A stretch of 64,000 bases of DNA from Bacillota bacterium (GCA_023454175.1 JAEXRW010000041.1:124001-188000), one strand, 5' to 3'; counted from the stretch's first letter, positions 7,844 through 17,848 are shown. The notes: generated from the letters alone by a model not told the origin. Numbers and translations are program-made.

Positions 7844-9385
7844 CTAATAGTAGCTCATCACCATCATCACAGCCGTTCCCGCGATGATGAAGAACCCGCC
7901 CGCCTGCGCGATATGCCCCAGCTTTTCCTTGTCGATCTTGACGGATCGGATATGGATCAGCAGTGCGATGAGTGGCAACAGCGGCAGGAAATACCGCCCC
8001 TGCACCCCCTCGGCTACCCGCGCCCCCACCGGCGTCCAGTCCAGGTACAGCGCGGTGAAGATGAATGCGGTCATCACGAGTATCAGCGCGAGGATGGCGG
8101 CCTTCCGCCCCCGGTTCAGTTCCCGTTCCATCCCGTCCAAAGCGTATATCAGTACCGCCAGGATGGGTGAAGCCGTCGCGATGATGTTCAGCGTGAGGTT
8201 CAGCTTCCCCACCGTACCCAGCATCATCACGTAGTTGTTCAGCCGCGAGATGAATGTTTCCCCCAGCATCCGCAGGTACTGCAGCGGGTGGCTCAGGATA
8301 TAGGCGATCTGCGCGCCCGCGTCCGCACCCGGCACCGCGGGAGTCCGCGCCGTCTCCATGCGCATTGCGTAGAGCTGCCATGCGATTGTAATGGCAAGGA
8401 GCAAGGCAAACAGCCAGTACCGGGATATGGCGCCTTTTCGGTCCTTGAATACCCTTCGTGGAACGATCAGCAGCAGGAACGGCCCGATGAAAAAGAATTT
8501 CACTACTGCCGCCAGCAGGATGGGGATGCTAAGTAGGATCATATCCTTGATCCTGGCAGATCCATCCTCAGCGTTCCATAACTTTATAAATAGTGCCGCT
8601 GAGACTAAAACCAGTCCCAGCAGAATGCCGTCAATGGAGAAATTCGCAGCCAGGTAAATGGGCATGGGCAGCAGCGCGGTGATGAAAAAGGTTGCCTTCA
8701 GCTTCGGGGTGATCCGGATGGCTGCCCACGCCAGCAGCGCGTAGGCGATGAGGTTCACGATCCGCCCCATGTACAGGTATCCGATAGCCGATGTCCCGAA
8801 GAGCTTGGCGATCAATATCCCCGCCGCCATCGGAATGTATCCGAGGAAGCTGTATCCTCCCGTGGCGGATATGTCGGTCGAGTCCCATCCCAGCCCCTGC
8901 ACCGTCTCGTAGAATGCATTCCCTGTCTGCGTCTCCATCCCCAGCTTCCGGCTCGTCAGGAAAAAGTCCGCGGGCGTTTTCACCTTCCCGTGCGGGAATA
9001 ATTGTCCTTCCGATGTGGCATATGCCCGTGCGAAATGCGTCGCCTCGTCGGGCCCGCTCATTGCAGGCGTGACGAAGGCCATGATTATTCCAAATAGCAG
9101 CGCGATGATCAGGAAGCTCCGCGCCAGGTTCCACTGTCCCGTGGCAAACCGGATGGCGGCGAGTCCCAGCAGCAGTATCAGGCCCGTGAAGAGCCACCGC
9201 AGCCATGCGGCATCCGCTTTCCCCGGCAGGCATACCGCGGCGATCAGCGTGGATAGCACGAATGCGCCCATCATCCACGCCCTGCGTCTGCTGCCAAATA
9301 TGGCTTTCCCGAGTTTCCGGGCTCCTTCCATCTTCCGCTCCACGTCCTGTATTGGATTACCTTTCCATTGTACTTGCGTCATCAC
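7844..9385 (-). CDS. DUF2142 family polytopic membrane protein
   Basis: A 513-aa protein with about twelve membrane helices. The segment at residues 108-125 (TPAMSGPDEATHFARA) is the hallmark of DUF2142 proteins, which resemble glycosyltransferases or polymer ligases acting on lipid-linked sugars. Conserved Asp/Glu after the third helix and a long extracellular loop fit that fold. No glycan gene cluster surrounds it, so the substrate is unknown. Its last three helices are followed by a short tail, and the stop codon touches a Family A repeat array. Confidence 0.8.
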   Translation of the reverse strand: MMTQVQWKGNPIQDVERKMEGARKLGKAIFGSRRRAWMMGAFVLSTLIAAVCLPGKADAAWLRWLFTGLILLLGLAAIRFATGQWNLARSFLIIALLFGIIMAFVTPAMSGPDEATHFARAYATSEGQLFPHGKVKTPADFFLTSRKLGMETQTGNAFYETVQGLGWDSTDISATGGYSFLGYIPMAAGILIAKLFGTSAIGYLYMGRIVNLIAYALLAWAAIRITPKLKATFFITALLPMPIYLAANFSIDGILLGLVLVSAALFIKLWNAEDGSARIKDMILLSIPILLAAVVKFFFIGPFLLLIVPRRVFKDRKGAISRYWLFALLLAITIAWQLYAMRMETARTPAVPGADAGAQIAYILSHPLQYLRMLGETFISRLNNYVMMLGTVGKLNLTLNIIATASPILAVLIYALDGMERELNRGRKAAILALILVMTAFIFTALYLDWTPVGARVAEGVQGRYFLPLLPLIALLIHIRSVKIDKEKLGHIAQAGGFFIIAGTAVMMVMSYY

Positions 9386-9541
9386 TGCATTTCAACCGCG
9401 TCTTTGGCCCCGGGGGGCGTGGCGCATCTCCCAAACGTCCAGTATAAACTATCAATATATGCGCGTCTGTACTGTAATATGTTTATATTTGTGCCGTTTG
9501 GTTTTACTATATAGGTATCATATATGATCGGAGGGGGTCTC

Positions 9542-10150
9542 ATGGTCTGGGTTTCCGGCATTATTGTTATTTTGATAGGTCTTGCCATGCTCTTCTGGGG
9601 CTACCGTCTCTTCCGTGTCTGGCTGGCTGTGGCCGGGTTCCTGCTCGGCGCCGCGCTGGGCTACTGGATCGGCCTGCAGTTGCTGCCGGGGGAGGTGTGG
9701 CCCATCGTCCTGGCCGCGGGCGTTGGCATCGTCCTCGCGCTCCTTGCCTGGTTCCTGTATATGGTAGGCGTCGTCCTCACGGGCGCATTCCTGGGTGCGC
9801 TCCTGTCCGCGCTTATCTTCGGCCTGTTTGGTGTCGCGCCCTCCTGGTGGGTGTGGCTCATCGGCGCCATTCCAGGCGGTATCATCGCAGGTGTCCTGTC
9901 CCGCCCGTACCTCATCATCGCCAGTTCCTTTCAAGGTGCGTGCATGGTCGTGTTCGGTGTCTACTCCATGACGGTGCATTATGAATTTTATAAAATGCAG
10001 CCCGGCCTGCCCGTGCCGCTCCTGGACCTGCCGTGGTATATCTACGTCGGCATCCTAGTCCTCACCATCGTCGGCGCCATCGTCCAGTTCCGCACCAATA
10101 AAGGCCGTCAGCTGCCTAAGCAATCAGGCAATAAGCCAGCCGCTGGTTGA
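9542..10150 (+). CDS. DUF4203-like (TMEM198-type) membrane protein
   Basis: A 202-aa protein with seven closely packed hydrophobic helices full of small residues (FLLGAALGYWIGLQLL; FLGALLSALIFGLFG). This Gly/Ala-rich pattern is typical of the DUF4203/TMEM198 family, whose bacterial role is unknown. The ATG at 9542 is preferred over an in-frame ATG at 9524 because GGAGGGGG lies four bases before it. The C-terminus is basic and cytoplasmic. The gene stands alone and ends at a clear terminator. Confidence 0.75.
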   Translation: MVWVSGIIVILIGLAMLFWGYRLFRVWLAVAGFLLGAALGYWIGLQLLPGEVWPIVLAAGVGIVLALLAWFLYMVGVVLTGAFLGALLSALIFGLFGVAPSWWVWLIGAIPGGIIAGVLSRPYLIIASSFQGACMVVFGVYSMTVHYEFYKMQPGLPVPLLDLPWYIYVGILVLTIVGAIVQFRTNKGRQLPKQSGNKPAAG

Positions 10151-10177
10151 ACTATTCTGCCTTATTTGAAGCGCAAA

Positions 10178-10207
10178 GAGGAATGATTGGGTCATTCCTC
10201 TTCTTAT
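10178..10207 (+). terminator. Rho-independent terminator
   Basis: Perfect nine-base stem GAGGAATGA/TCATTCCTC with loop TTGGG, followed by TTCTT, 28 bp after the 9542 gene. Confidence 0.8.
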
Positions 10208-10223
10208 ATCTTGATATTCTGGA

Positions 10224-10380
10224 TGATGCCCCCGCAGGGCTATCGCATGGCGCCCCTATTAGGGGAGCTCCCGCCTGCGGCGGGTGAGGGGTTTGTCCCC
10301 ACAGGGCTAACTCTCAATTCTCAATTAATGACTTCCCCCCGTAGGGCAACTTTCAACTCTCCACTCTCAACTCTCAACTA
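10224..10380. repeat. Composite repeat: Family C hairpin inside a Family A array
   Basis: CCCCCGCAGGGC, then a Family C copy (10243-10297), then TCTCAATT and TCAACT units interrupted by CCCCCCGTAGGGC. The array ends at the stop codon of the gene at 10381. Confidence 0.75.
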
Positions 10381-11994
10381 TTAAACGATCTCTCCCACTC
10401 CATACATCTCTTTTGTATCCGCCTCTCCATCTTCAACGATATGCCTTCCGTTCACGAATACGTGTTTGATCCCTTCCGGCCTCTCCGGCCTGTCCCCCTT
10501 CGCCCCCACCGTACCCGGGTCGAATACCGTCACGTCCGCGGCATAACCGGGTCGTATATATCCGCGTTTGGGGATCTGGAAGCGGTCTGCCGTCGCCCCC
10601 GTCATCTTCCGCACCGTCTGCTCCAGGGGTAACCCGATTTTCGCGTCCCGTGCGTTCTCCCGCGCCATGGCCAGGAATTTCGGGAAGGATGCGTATGCCG
10701 CCGTGTTCTGCACGCCGTATGCCTCCATCCATGCGTCCGTCATCAGCAGGGATGGCCCGTGCCGCAGTAACGTAGATATGATTTCATCGCTGTAATAGCG
10801 GTAGATGTTCACCCTGCCCTTCCCGTCGCTCATATCGACTAATCGTAAATAGGCTTCCAGTTCCGATACCTTCCATTCCCGCGCAATCTCGGTTATCCGC
10901 TTCCCGCATAGTTGCTCTCCGCCCTCTCCCAGCCACGCGATCTGCATGTCTTCAAACCCGAATCCCAGCAGCTTCTTCGTCACCCCGATCTCCATCGCCA
11001 GCCTCGCCCGCACCCCCGCGCCCCTGCGCTTCTCCTTGGGTAATGAGAGGTACCAGCTTGGCAGGATCACGGTGATCACGGAAACGCCGAACGTCATCGA
11101 ATATAGGTCGTAGGCGATGTCGATGCCTTCTGAACGGGCTTTATCGATCAGCGCCAGGCTCTCCTCCACCGTCTTCCAGGTGGCCTGCCCTACGAAGATG
11201 AGGTGGGAGTATTGCAGCCGCACCCCCGTCCTGCGCGCCAGCTCCAGCATCTCGTCCAGCGCCCGCAGGTTGTGCGCCCGCCCGCCGAATGGCGGGTTGT
11301 ACGAGGTGGAGGCTTTGGAGAAAGCCCGCGCGTGCACCGTCACCATCCCGCCCCGTTTCGCGGTGATCTCCGCCGCACGGTATAGTTCCTCCGGCGTGGC
11401 GTACCGGTCGGATTCGTACATCAGCCCAAAGGATAATCCGTGTACCCCCTGGTCGAAGGATTCCTCGATCTTCGCGTCGTGGAACGCCGCCTCGTCGGCA
11501 GTCAATGGCCTGTTCTCGTACCCGCACATACTGGTGCGGATCACACAGTGCCCTTGCAATGGGTACAGGTTCACCGGCGTGCTTTTCTGGGCCGCAGCCT
11601 TCCACCCGGAAAATGACGAGAAATCGCCCTCCGCGTCCCCCGTATCGAAGATGCCCGTCCCCAGCAGCGCCTTGTACGGCGTACCCGCTTTATATCCAAA
11701 TGGCGAAAAGCCGCAGTTCCCCGCTACCTGCGTGGTGATACCCTGCTCCAGGAATGGTATGAAATAGGGCGCCGGGTCCTTCCGCGCCGCGTACCAGTCG
11801 TTGTGCGAATGCGCGTCGATGAACCCCGGCGATATGGCCAGCCCCGTGCAGTCGATGACGTTCCCATCGAACGCAAGGTCAATATCTCCTGATACGACTT
11901 CGGCGATCCGCCCGCCGTCCAGGATCACCGACCCTGTGAAAACCGTGTTTCCGCTCCCGTCGATGACCGTCCCGTTGCGCAGCAGTGTCTTCAT
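10381..11994 (-). CDS. N-acyl-D-amino-acid deacylase (D-aminoacylase) family amidohydrolase
   Basis: A 537-aa amidohydrolase of the D-aminoacylase type. The N-terminal beta-sandwich strand (LLRNGTVIDGSG) leads into the metal motif GFIDAHSHND at about residues 58-67. An AGNCGFSPFG motif follows at about 92-101, and later barrel strands include GGMVTVHARAFS. Near the C-terminus, PGYAADVTVFDP is the usual closing strand. The family releases the acyl group from N-acyl-D-amino acids, possibly in D-amino-acid salvage or peptidoglycan turnover; the true substrate is unproven. The gene stands alone. Confidence 0.85.
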   Translation of the reverse strand: MKTLLRNGTVIDGSGNTVFTGSVILDGGRIAEVVSGDIDLAFDGNVIDCTGLAISPGFIDAHSHNDWYAARKDPAPYFIPFLEQGITTQVAGNCGFSPFGYKAGTPYKALLGTGIFDTGDAEGDFSSFSGWKAAAQKSTPVNLYPLQGHCVIRTSMCGYENRPLTADEAAFHDAKIEESFDQGVHGLSFGLMYESDRYATPEELYRAAEITAKRGGMVTVHARAFSKASTSYNPPFGGRAHNLRALDEMLELARRTGVRLQYSHLIFVGQATWKTVEESLALIDKARSEGIDIAYDLYSMTFGVSVITVILPSWYLSLPKEKRRGAGVRARLAMEIGVTKKLLGFGFEDMQIAWLGEGGEQLCGKRITEIAREWKVSELEAYLRLVDMSDGKGRVNIYRYYSDEIISTLLRHGPSLLMTDAWMEAYGVQNTAAYASFPKFLAMARENARDAKIGLPLEQTVRKMTGATADRFQIPKRGYIRPGYAADVTVFDPGTVGAKGDRPERPEGIKHVFVNGRHIVEDGEADTKEMYGVGEIV

Positions 11995-12136
11995 GAGCCC
12001 ATCCCCCGTTTATGCGTATGATAGGATAATTGATCCTAAGGCAATATGACTATAGAAATAGAGAAAGTACAGATTATGCGACTATAATAGCGCGAACGGC
12101 CGGAAAAGCAAATACAAAACAGTTGTAAGGAATATG

Positions 12137-12481
12137 CTACTTCATCACCACCAGCGTGATGCCGTGGTTGCACCGTCCCAGGTCGCTGTCCTTCCCCATC
12201 TCGGGGTATTTTTGCAGTAGCTTCTGCGCGTCGGTGTCAAATATCTCCCACTTCTCCCCCGGGATGATGGCGGTGACGGTCGAGGCAAATTTCGGTTCTT
12301 TCAGGTACTGCCTTATCTTCGTGCGTAATACCCCGCCCACGCCCGTTGAGCCGTACCCGTGTATGATCTTCAGCACGTGGAGGCCCTGCCGCTTCGCCGT
12401 CGCTATATGCGCATCCACCAGCATGCACGCAGTCCGCACATCCGGCTTCCCCGCTTCGATATTCACCATGTTCATCTTCAT
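12137..12481 (-). CDS. Smr domain protein
   Basis: A 114-aa single-domain Smr protein. The diagnostic loop is LKIIHGYGSTGVGGVLR at about residues 38-54, close to the family HGxGxG pattern but with one extra residue pair. Smr domains, also found at the end of MutS2, bind or cleave nucleic acids and have recently been tied to ribosome rescue. Here the domain is free-standing and preceded only by about ten residues. No partner gene is adjacent. The length is normal for a stand-alone Smr protein. Confidence 0.8.
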   Translation of the reverse strand: MKMNMVNIEAGKPDVRTACMLVDAHIATAKRQGLHVLKIIHGYGSTGVGGVLRTKIRQYLKEPKFASTVTAIIPGEKWEIFDTDAQKLLQKYPEMGKDSDLGRCNHGITLVVMK

Positions 12482-12541
12482 GGGCAGTCCAGGCCTTCCG
12501 TATATGGTTTAATGCCATTATGCCCCCGGTTCCCGTTCCGC

Positions 12542-12572
12542 GCAATAAAAAAACGCCCGCGAAGCGTTTATC
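12542..12572 (-). terminator. Probable terminator for the leftward kinase
   Basis: Read leftwards: AACGC TTCGCGG GCGTT then seven T. It lies 240 bp beyond the kinase stop, past a repeat array. Confidence 0.6.
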
Positions 12573-12605
12573 TTTAGTGTTGATTTATCCTTTATATTAA
12601 CTCCT

Positions 12606-12814
12606 GGAGCCTACCTAAGCTTTCCACTCTCAACGAGTGAAATACATGTCCGCAGGGCATACCTTAACTGTCAACTGTCAACTAAATTTCTCCCGCAGGA
12701 TTAATCATGCCCGAAGGGCATACCGCAACTCTCCACTCTCAACTTTCAACTCTCAACTAGATTTGCCCCCGCAGGGCTCACCGTAATTCTCAATTCTCCA
12801 TTATCAATTCTCAA
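12606..12814. repeat. Family A repeat arrays next to the kinase stop codon
   Basis: Three blocks of TCAACT or TCAATT units alternate with CCCGCAGG and GCCCGAAGGGCATACCG segments. The last block ends exactly at the kinase stop codon. Together with the terminator it fills most of the 333-bp gap 12482-12814. Confidence 0.75.
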
Positions 12815-14758
12815 TTATTCCAGATAAATGTCCGAAAGCTCCATCGCGGTCTTCCGGTGCAGGTCGTACCCGCCCAGCATCACCCGCTGGTTTTTCTCCT
12901 CCCCCTCTTTTGCCGGGAGTTCCACGGTGAAGGTGCTCCCCCTGCCCGGCTTGCTCTCCACGCTGATCTTCCCGCCCAGCAGTCCCACCAGGGATCTCAC
13001 CAGCGAAAGGCCGATCCCCGTGCCCTCGCTTCGGTTCGCCAGCGCGCTGTTCACCTGGGAAAACCGGTCAAAGATCATTTCCAGCTTGTCTGGCGGGATG
13101 CCTTCCCCCGTATCCTTCACCATCATGCGCACGGTATCGCCCTCACGCTTCAGGCAAACGAGGATGGCCCCGCCCGCAGGCGTATGCTTGATGGCGTTGG
13201 ACAGCAGGTTCAGCAGGATCCGTTCCAGCTTGTCCGTGTCCATCTGGATGCTGATCTCACGGCTGTCCGTCTGGAAATCCAGCGAGATGGCTTTGGCCCT
13301 GGCGAAATCCCCCACCGAATCGCAGATGTCCCGCACCACGTGCACGATCTCCGTCTTGGCCATGCTTACCCCCATGTACCCGGATTCGATGCGCGTCAGG
13401 TCCAATAGGTTACCCACCAGCCGCGTCAGCCTGTAGGTATTCTGCATGGCCGCGGCGATGAGTTCGCCCATCTTCCCGGGATCGTCCATGTACATCCCCA
13501 TCAGTTCCAGCTGGATCAGGATGATGGAGAGCGGCGTTTTGAATTCATGGGATATGTTGGTGAAAAAGTCGGTTACCTGCTCCTTTTGCTTGCGCGCCAG
13601 CGCCTCGGTATCCTGCAGCCGGTGCCGTTCCGCCTCCGACTCTTTCAGGTCGGTGATGTCCTCAGTCACGCCCAGCACGCCCGCGATCTCCCCGTTGTCG
13701 CTGAAAAGCGGTACCTTGCTCGTCTTGAGGATGCGCTCCCCCAGCGGCGTATCGATTTTCTCCTCGTATCCCAGCTTGGGATTCCCCGTCGACATCACCA
13801 GCAGGTCGTCCGCATTGTACTCCCTTGCCCTGGCCTTGGAGTATGTGTCGGCGTTTGTTTTGCCCACGAGTTCCTCGGGTGTGGACCCTTCCAGCGCCGC
13901 AAAGACCCTGTTGCAGCCGATCATGCGCAGGTCCCTGTCCTTCCAGAATATTCCTATCGGCGCATTGTCGATTACCTGTCTGAGCACCGCCTGGGCGCCC
14001 GACGTCATCCGCTCTATTTCCTGCTTTTCCGTCAGGTCTACCAGCATCCCCTCCAGGCCCGTTATCCTCCCGTCCTCCGCTGTCACCGGCCTGCCCTGCA
14101 GCAGTACATTCCTTGGTTTCCCGTCTGCCCGGATGATGCGGTGGTAGGCCCGCAGCACACTGCCTGAGTCCGCTGCATCCGCCCAGGCCCTCGCCACCCG
14201 TTCCCTGTCTTCAGCGTGCACATAGCGCAGGTAACTGGCAGAATCGGGGACAAGGCGCTGTGGTTCCAGGCCGTATATGCGGTATACCTCATCCGACCAG
14301 TCGGCTGTATCCTTCGCTGCATCCCACTCCCAGCGGCCCACAAAGGCGGGGGGATCCATATCCGCGTTTTCTTCCTTCACAGGATTGTTTGGCGTTTTCC
14401 GGAAAATACCGATCATTTTGATGGGCTTTCCCTGCCGGTCATACAGGGTCTCCCCTTCCACCATCAGCCGTCTTTCCTCGCTTCCGGGTATACGGATGCG
14501 CACCGGCACGCGGAAGGCCTTCTTTGCATACAGGGCCGCGCTGGCTTTTCGGATTATATTCTGCTTGTCCTCTGGATTTAATATTTTCAGGAAGTCCCCT
14601 ATTCCGATCTTGAGCCTCAGGTTGTTGATGGCAGGCAGGCGCAGTACGTCATTGACGATATCCCATTCCCATGCCCGGGCCCGTTGTTTGAATATGCGCT
14701 CGTCTGGATATCGGGGGGGTTGCTGTTCCGCCTGGGGAAGGGTCTCTGCCATCGACAA
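12815..14758 (-). CDS. PAS-domain sensor histidine kinase (soluble)
   Basis: A 647-aa histidine kinase with no membrane segment. PAS-like domains lie at about residues 28-110, 140-245 (with GRWEWDAAKDTADWS) and 260-375. The dimerisation domain has NISHEFKTPLS, with the phospho-accepting His near residue 404. The ATPase domain shows NLLSNAIKHT, DTGEGIPPD and GTGIGLSL. No receiver domain or response regulator is adjacent, so its partner lies elsewhere. The last residues (KTAMELSDIYLE) match the tail of the giant kinase at 34112, and the HisKA and ATPase parts are similar too, so the two are paralogs. Confidence 0.9.
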   Translation of the reverse strand: MSMAETLPQAEQQPPRYPDERIFKQRARAWEWDIVNDVLRLPAINNLRLKIGIGDFLKILNPEDKQNIIRKASAALYAKKAFRVPVRIRIPGSEERRLMVEGETLYDRQGKPIKMIGIFRKTPNNPVKEENADMDPPAFVGRWEWDAAKDTADWSDEVYRIYGLEPQRLVPDSASYLRYVHAEDRERVARAWADAADSGSVLRAYHRIIRADGKPRNVLLQGRPVTAEDGRITGLEGMLVDLTEKQEIERMTSGAQAVLRQVIDNAPIGIFWKDRDLRMIGCNRVFAALEGSTPEELVGKTNADTYSKARAREYNADDLLVMSTGNPKLGYEEKIDTPLGERILKTSKVPLFSDNGEIAGVLGVTEDITDLKESEAERHRLQDTEALARKQKEQVTDFFTNISHEFKTPLSIILIQLELMGMYMDDPGKMGELIAAAMQNTYRLTRLVGNLLDLTRIESGYMGVSMAKTEIVHVVRDICDSVGDFARAKAISLDFQTDSREISIQMDTDKLERILLNLLSNAIKHTPAGGAILVCLKREGDTVRMMVKDTGEGIPPDKLEMIFDRFSQVNSALANRSEGTGIGLSLVRSLVGLLGGKISVESKPGRGSTFTVELPAKEGEEKNQRVMLGGYDLHRKTAMELSDIYLE

Positions 14759-15022
14759 TCATCTCCTGCATAAAAAGGCACGCCCGTATTCCTTGCTGCG
14801 CGCACACTCCGCCCCTGCAGATTATCCGGGAAATACAGGCATCTTTGCCATGTTATTTCTCTCATGACAATCACACGAAATGTATGTATAATTTTATTAT
14901 ACAGATAACGGGAGAGAATACAATTATTATCGTTCGACAATCATAAATTATTTTAATATATCAAGTTAAAGTGGTAAAATTCCGATATAACTATATACCA
15001 ACTGACCGATAGGTAAGCGACA

Positions 15023-16633
15023 TTGAAAAAAACGGACACAAAAGAAAAAGTCATACATGCGCAGGATCCCCTCGCGGATATCGATGTGATCCTGGAAGAG
15101 GCGTGGACCCTATGCCCGGAGGATCTAATAAAGGCATGCAGCCTGGCGGAAGAGGCCGGTTCAAAATCTGCCAGTTTGGCCTATGATGCCGGCAGTGCGG
15201 CGGGCCGTCTCATTGTTGCGCGCTGCAAGGGTTTCCAGGACCACTATTTTGAAGCGCTTGACCAGGCGGAAGAGGCCAGGCAGGCGTTTATCCTGCTGAA
15301 GGAATACAAGTGGCATGCCCGTGCATGCAGGGTCATAGCGTATATCTATATCATGCTGGGTCGCTACGACAAGGCGCTGGGGAACCTGCTCACAGGCAAG
15401 AAAATCATGGAGGACCACGGTATCCCCCTGGATTTCATTTTTCTGAATAACATCGCATCCATTTATACGAATATCGGCCGGTACGGCGAAGCGCTCGAAT
15501 TCTATCTTCAGGCCCTGGAGCCCGCTCAGGCCGCCAAAGACCCCATGCTTGCGTATCTGTATTCCAACGTCGCGGAAGCCTACCTGTACCTGGATGATAC
15601 CGATCATGCGCTAGAATTCAATAAGTATGCGCTGGACACATTGGATGAGCGCAGCAAGGGAACGTCGCTGTGCCATTGCCATAATACATTTGGCCGGATC
15701 TATACAAAGCTCGGTAATTTTCAAAAAGCCCGTGAACATCTGGATTTTGCCCTGTCCAAGGCCAGGGAGCTTGGCCTGAAGACGTTTGAGATCGAGTCTT
15801 CGCTCGAGCTTGGCAAGCTATGCAATCAGCAGGGTGATTATGATTATTCCCTCTGTTTTCTGGCAGGTGTGCTGGAAGAGGCCAAAGAGATCGGCGCCAA
15901 CGAGCATGTGAAAAACGTCCTGCAGCTTCTGGCGCAGACCAGCGAAGCGTCCGGCAGGTACCGCGAGGCGCTCAATTATTACAAGGAATACATGAAAATG
16001 GACAAGGAGCTGGCCTCCAGGGACCTGGAGCGTGAACTGAACCTTTATACCCGCCAGTTCAAGGTGGAGCAGGCGCAAAAAGATGCCCAGCTGTACCGCA
16101 GCAAGACGATGGAGCTCACCCAGAAGACGCACGAGCTGGAGTTTCTCTCCCGTACCGACCACCTGACCGGGCTGTACAACAGGCGTTATGCCCAGCATCT
16201 CATCGATGCTGAAAATGCGCGCTGTGCCGGCTGGGCCGGGGTCTACTGCATCGTGCTGGGGGACGTGGACCATTTTAAAAGCATCAACGATACCTACGGC
16301 CATGACTGCGGGGATAACGTCCTGCGCACCGTGGCCGCACAGATGAAGGCGGCCCTTCGCAAGGATGACTGCCTGTCGCGGTGGGGGGGCGACGAATTCC
16401 TCCTCCTTCTGCCTGCCACCTCTGTGGACAGCGCCGTTGCCATCTCCGAAAAACTGCGCGCCATCGTGCAGGGCCTGGATTATGATTACTATGGCCACCA
16501 TATCCGTATCACCATGACCTTTGGCATCGCCCAGTATTTCAATGATCCAAATTCCGATTCCGTCGTCATCCGCGCCGACCGCGCCCTCTATCAGGGTAAA
16601 AGCAACGGCCGCAACTGCGTCTCAGCGTTATGA
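15023..16633 (+). CDS. TPR-repeat diguanylate cyclase (GGDEF)
   Basis: A 536-aa cytoplasmic protein. Residues ~30-360 hold about six to eight TPR-like repeats (for example YEALEFYLQALEPA and FQKAREHLDFALSKA), followed by a coiled linker. The GGDEF domain covers ~375-535, with an intact WGGDEF active site near residue 454. An RxxD product-inhibition site (RKDD) lies five residues before it. It should make cyclic di-GMP from two GTP, controlled by a partner or ligand bound to the TPR part. The start is TTG, with AGGTAAG upstream. It is divergent from the PAS kinase at 12815. Confidence 0.9.
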   Translation: MKKTDTKEKVIHAQDPLADIDVILEEAWTLCPEDLIKACSLAEEAGSKSASLAYDAGSAAGRLIVARCKGFQDHYFEALDQAEEARQAFILLKEYKWHARACRVIAYIYIMLGRYDKALGNLLTGKKIMEDHGIPLDFIFLNNIASIYTNIGRYGEALEFYLQALEPAQAAKDPMLAYLYSNVAEAYLYLDDTDHALEFNKYALDTLDERSKGTSLCHCHNTFGRIYTKLGNFQKAREHLDFALSKARELGLKTFEIESSLELGKLCNQQGDYDYSLCFLAGVLEEAKEIGANEHVKNVLQLLAQTSEASGRYREALNYYKEYMKMDKELASRDLERELNLYTRQFKVEQAQKDAQLYRSKTMELTQKTHELEFLSRTDHLTGLYNRRYAQHLIDAENARCAGWAGVYCIVLGDVDHFKSINDTYGHDCGDNVLRTVAAQMKAALRKDDCLSRWGGDEFLLLLPATSVDSAVAISEKLRAIVQGLDYDYYGHHIRITMTFGIAQYFNDPNSDSVVIRADRALYQGKSNGRNCVSAL

Positions 16634-16662
16634 CCGGGATACCATAATGGATGAGGTTTTAC

Positions 16663-16690
16663 AAAGGAGCTTTGCGGCTCCTTTTTCTCC
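16663..16690 (+). terminator. Rho-independent terminator
   Basis: AAAGGAGC TTTGCG GCTCCTTT followed by a T-rich tract, 30 bp after the GGDEF gene. Confidence 0.85.
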
Positions 16691-16813
16691 TTATTTCATC
16701 AAATTTCGCTGACTCATCTTGCAATTGCCCGACTATATTGTATCATGGTATATATAGGTTTCATTTCCGTAAGTTCCCTTACTATATAAATCATATTGAG
16801 GAGGTTGGCAGTC

Positions 16814-17848
16814 ATGAATTGTCCCAAATGCGGTTCCCCCCAGCGCGATGGCGCGGTATTCTGCAACGTTTGCGGCGCCCAGCTCAATACCCCGGTGGAC
16901 CCGGCGCCCTCCGGTAAAAGTGTATCCTCGTCATGGGCCTATGGCGGGTTTGCAGCACGGTACGTGGGCATTATCGTCTTCGGCAGCCTATTCTTTCTCT
17001 ATTTGGTTCTTTTTGTACTTGCCAGTGGCCTGAAAGGATTTGCCGTCTTCCGGAATTTCTTCCCGCAGATCGTTCCTTTGGGCTTTGCCGCCATGGGTAT
17101 GATTGTGGCCGGCCGGGCCGGCGGGTTTGACCTTTCCATTGCGGGGCTCATGTCTCTGGCTCCTGCCCTGCTGGCCATGTTCGCATCCCAGGCATGGGGC
17201 GCCGGCATGGTGGTCGCGCTGATAGTCTGCCTGATCATCGGTTTGATCAACGGCGTATTCACCGTCTTCCTCAGGATCCCTTCCATCCTTGTCACGCTCA
17301 TTACGCTTCTGCTGGCGCGGGGCTTTGCGAACCAGATCTTGAACGGGCGTATGGTGAGGCTGCCGCGGTTTCCCATGGAGGTCTTCTATGTGCTCTTTGT
17401 GCTTGCCATCGCAGGCGCTTTCCTCTTCATCTTCTTCACCAAACTGGGGAAGCCCTTCCCGCAGCGGGATCAGGGGCAAAAGCCTGTCTGGCTGACCATT
17501 TTTGCGTACCTCTTCAGTTCCGGCATGGCCTGCCTTGCCGGCCTCGCCCTGGCCTGCCGTGTGAATGCGGCGTCTGCTGCGCTGGGCAACGGCACCGAGT
17601 TTACCCTGCTCCTCCTTTTGCTGATAGCGGGTTCCAGCACATTATGGGATAACCGGGTTACGCCGGTGCCCGTGATGCTCGTCGCCTGGTTCTTCATATC
17701 CATCTGGACGTTCGCCATGAATATACTTGCAGTGAATCCCATTCTGCAGACGAGTGCCACCGCCGGCTATCTGCTCCTCGCCGTTGCGCTGGACAGGGTA
17801 TACCGGCGTAATATTTTCCCCTTCAAACCCCTGGACAGCAAAGCCTGA
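16814..17848 (+). CDS. Zinc ribbon fused to an RbsC-like ABC permease domain
   Basis: A 344-aa protein. Residues 1-25 form a zinc ribbon (Cys3, Cys6, Cys17, Cys20; MNCPKCGSPQ start). From about residue 45 there are eight to ten membrane helices. Helix signatures GRAGGFDLSIAG (about 98-109) and LINGVFTVFLRIPSILVT are those of the ribose/xylose-type permease family (BPD_transp_2). The expected ATPase and sugar-binding genes are absent nearby. GAGGAGG sits just before the ATG. Either it is an orphan transporter subunit or the permease fold has been reused in a zinc-ribbon-tagged membrane sensor; the sequence does not decide. Confidence 0.8.
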   Translation: MNCPKCGSPQRDGAVFCNVCGAQLNTPVDPAPSGKSVSSSWAYGGFAARYVGIIVFGSLFFLYLVLFVLASGLKGFAVFRNFFPQIVPLGFAAMGMIVAGRAGGFDLSIAGLMSLAPALLAMFASQAWGAGMVVALIVCLIIGLINGVFTVFLRIPSILVTLITLLLARGFANQILNGRMVRLPRFPMEVFYVLFVLAIAGAFLFIFFTKLGKPFPQRDQGQKPVWLTIFAYLFSSGMACLAGLALACRVNAASAALGNGTEFTLLLLLLIAGSSTLWDNRVTPVPVMLVAWFFISIWTFAMNILAVNPILQTSATAGYLLLAVALDRVYRRNIFPFKPLDSKA

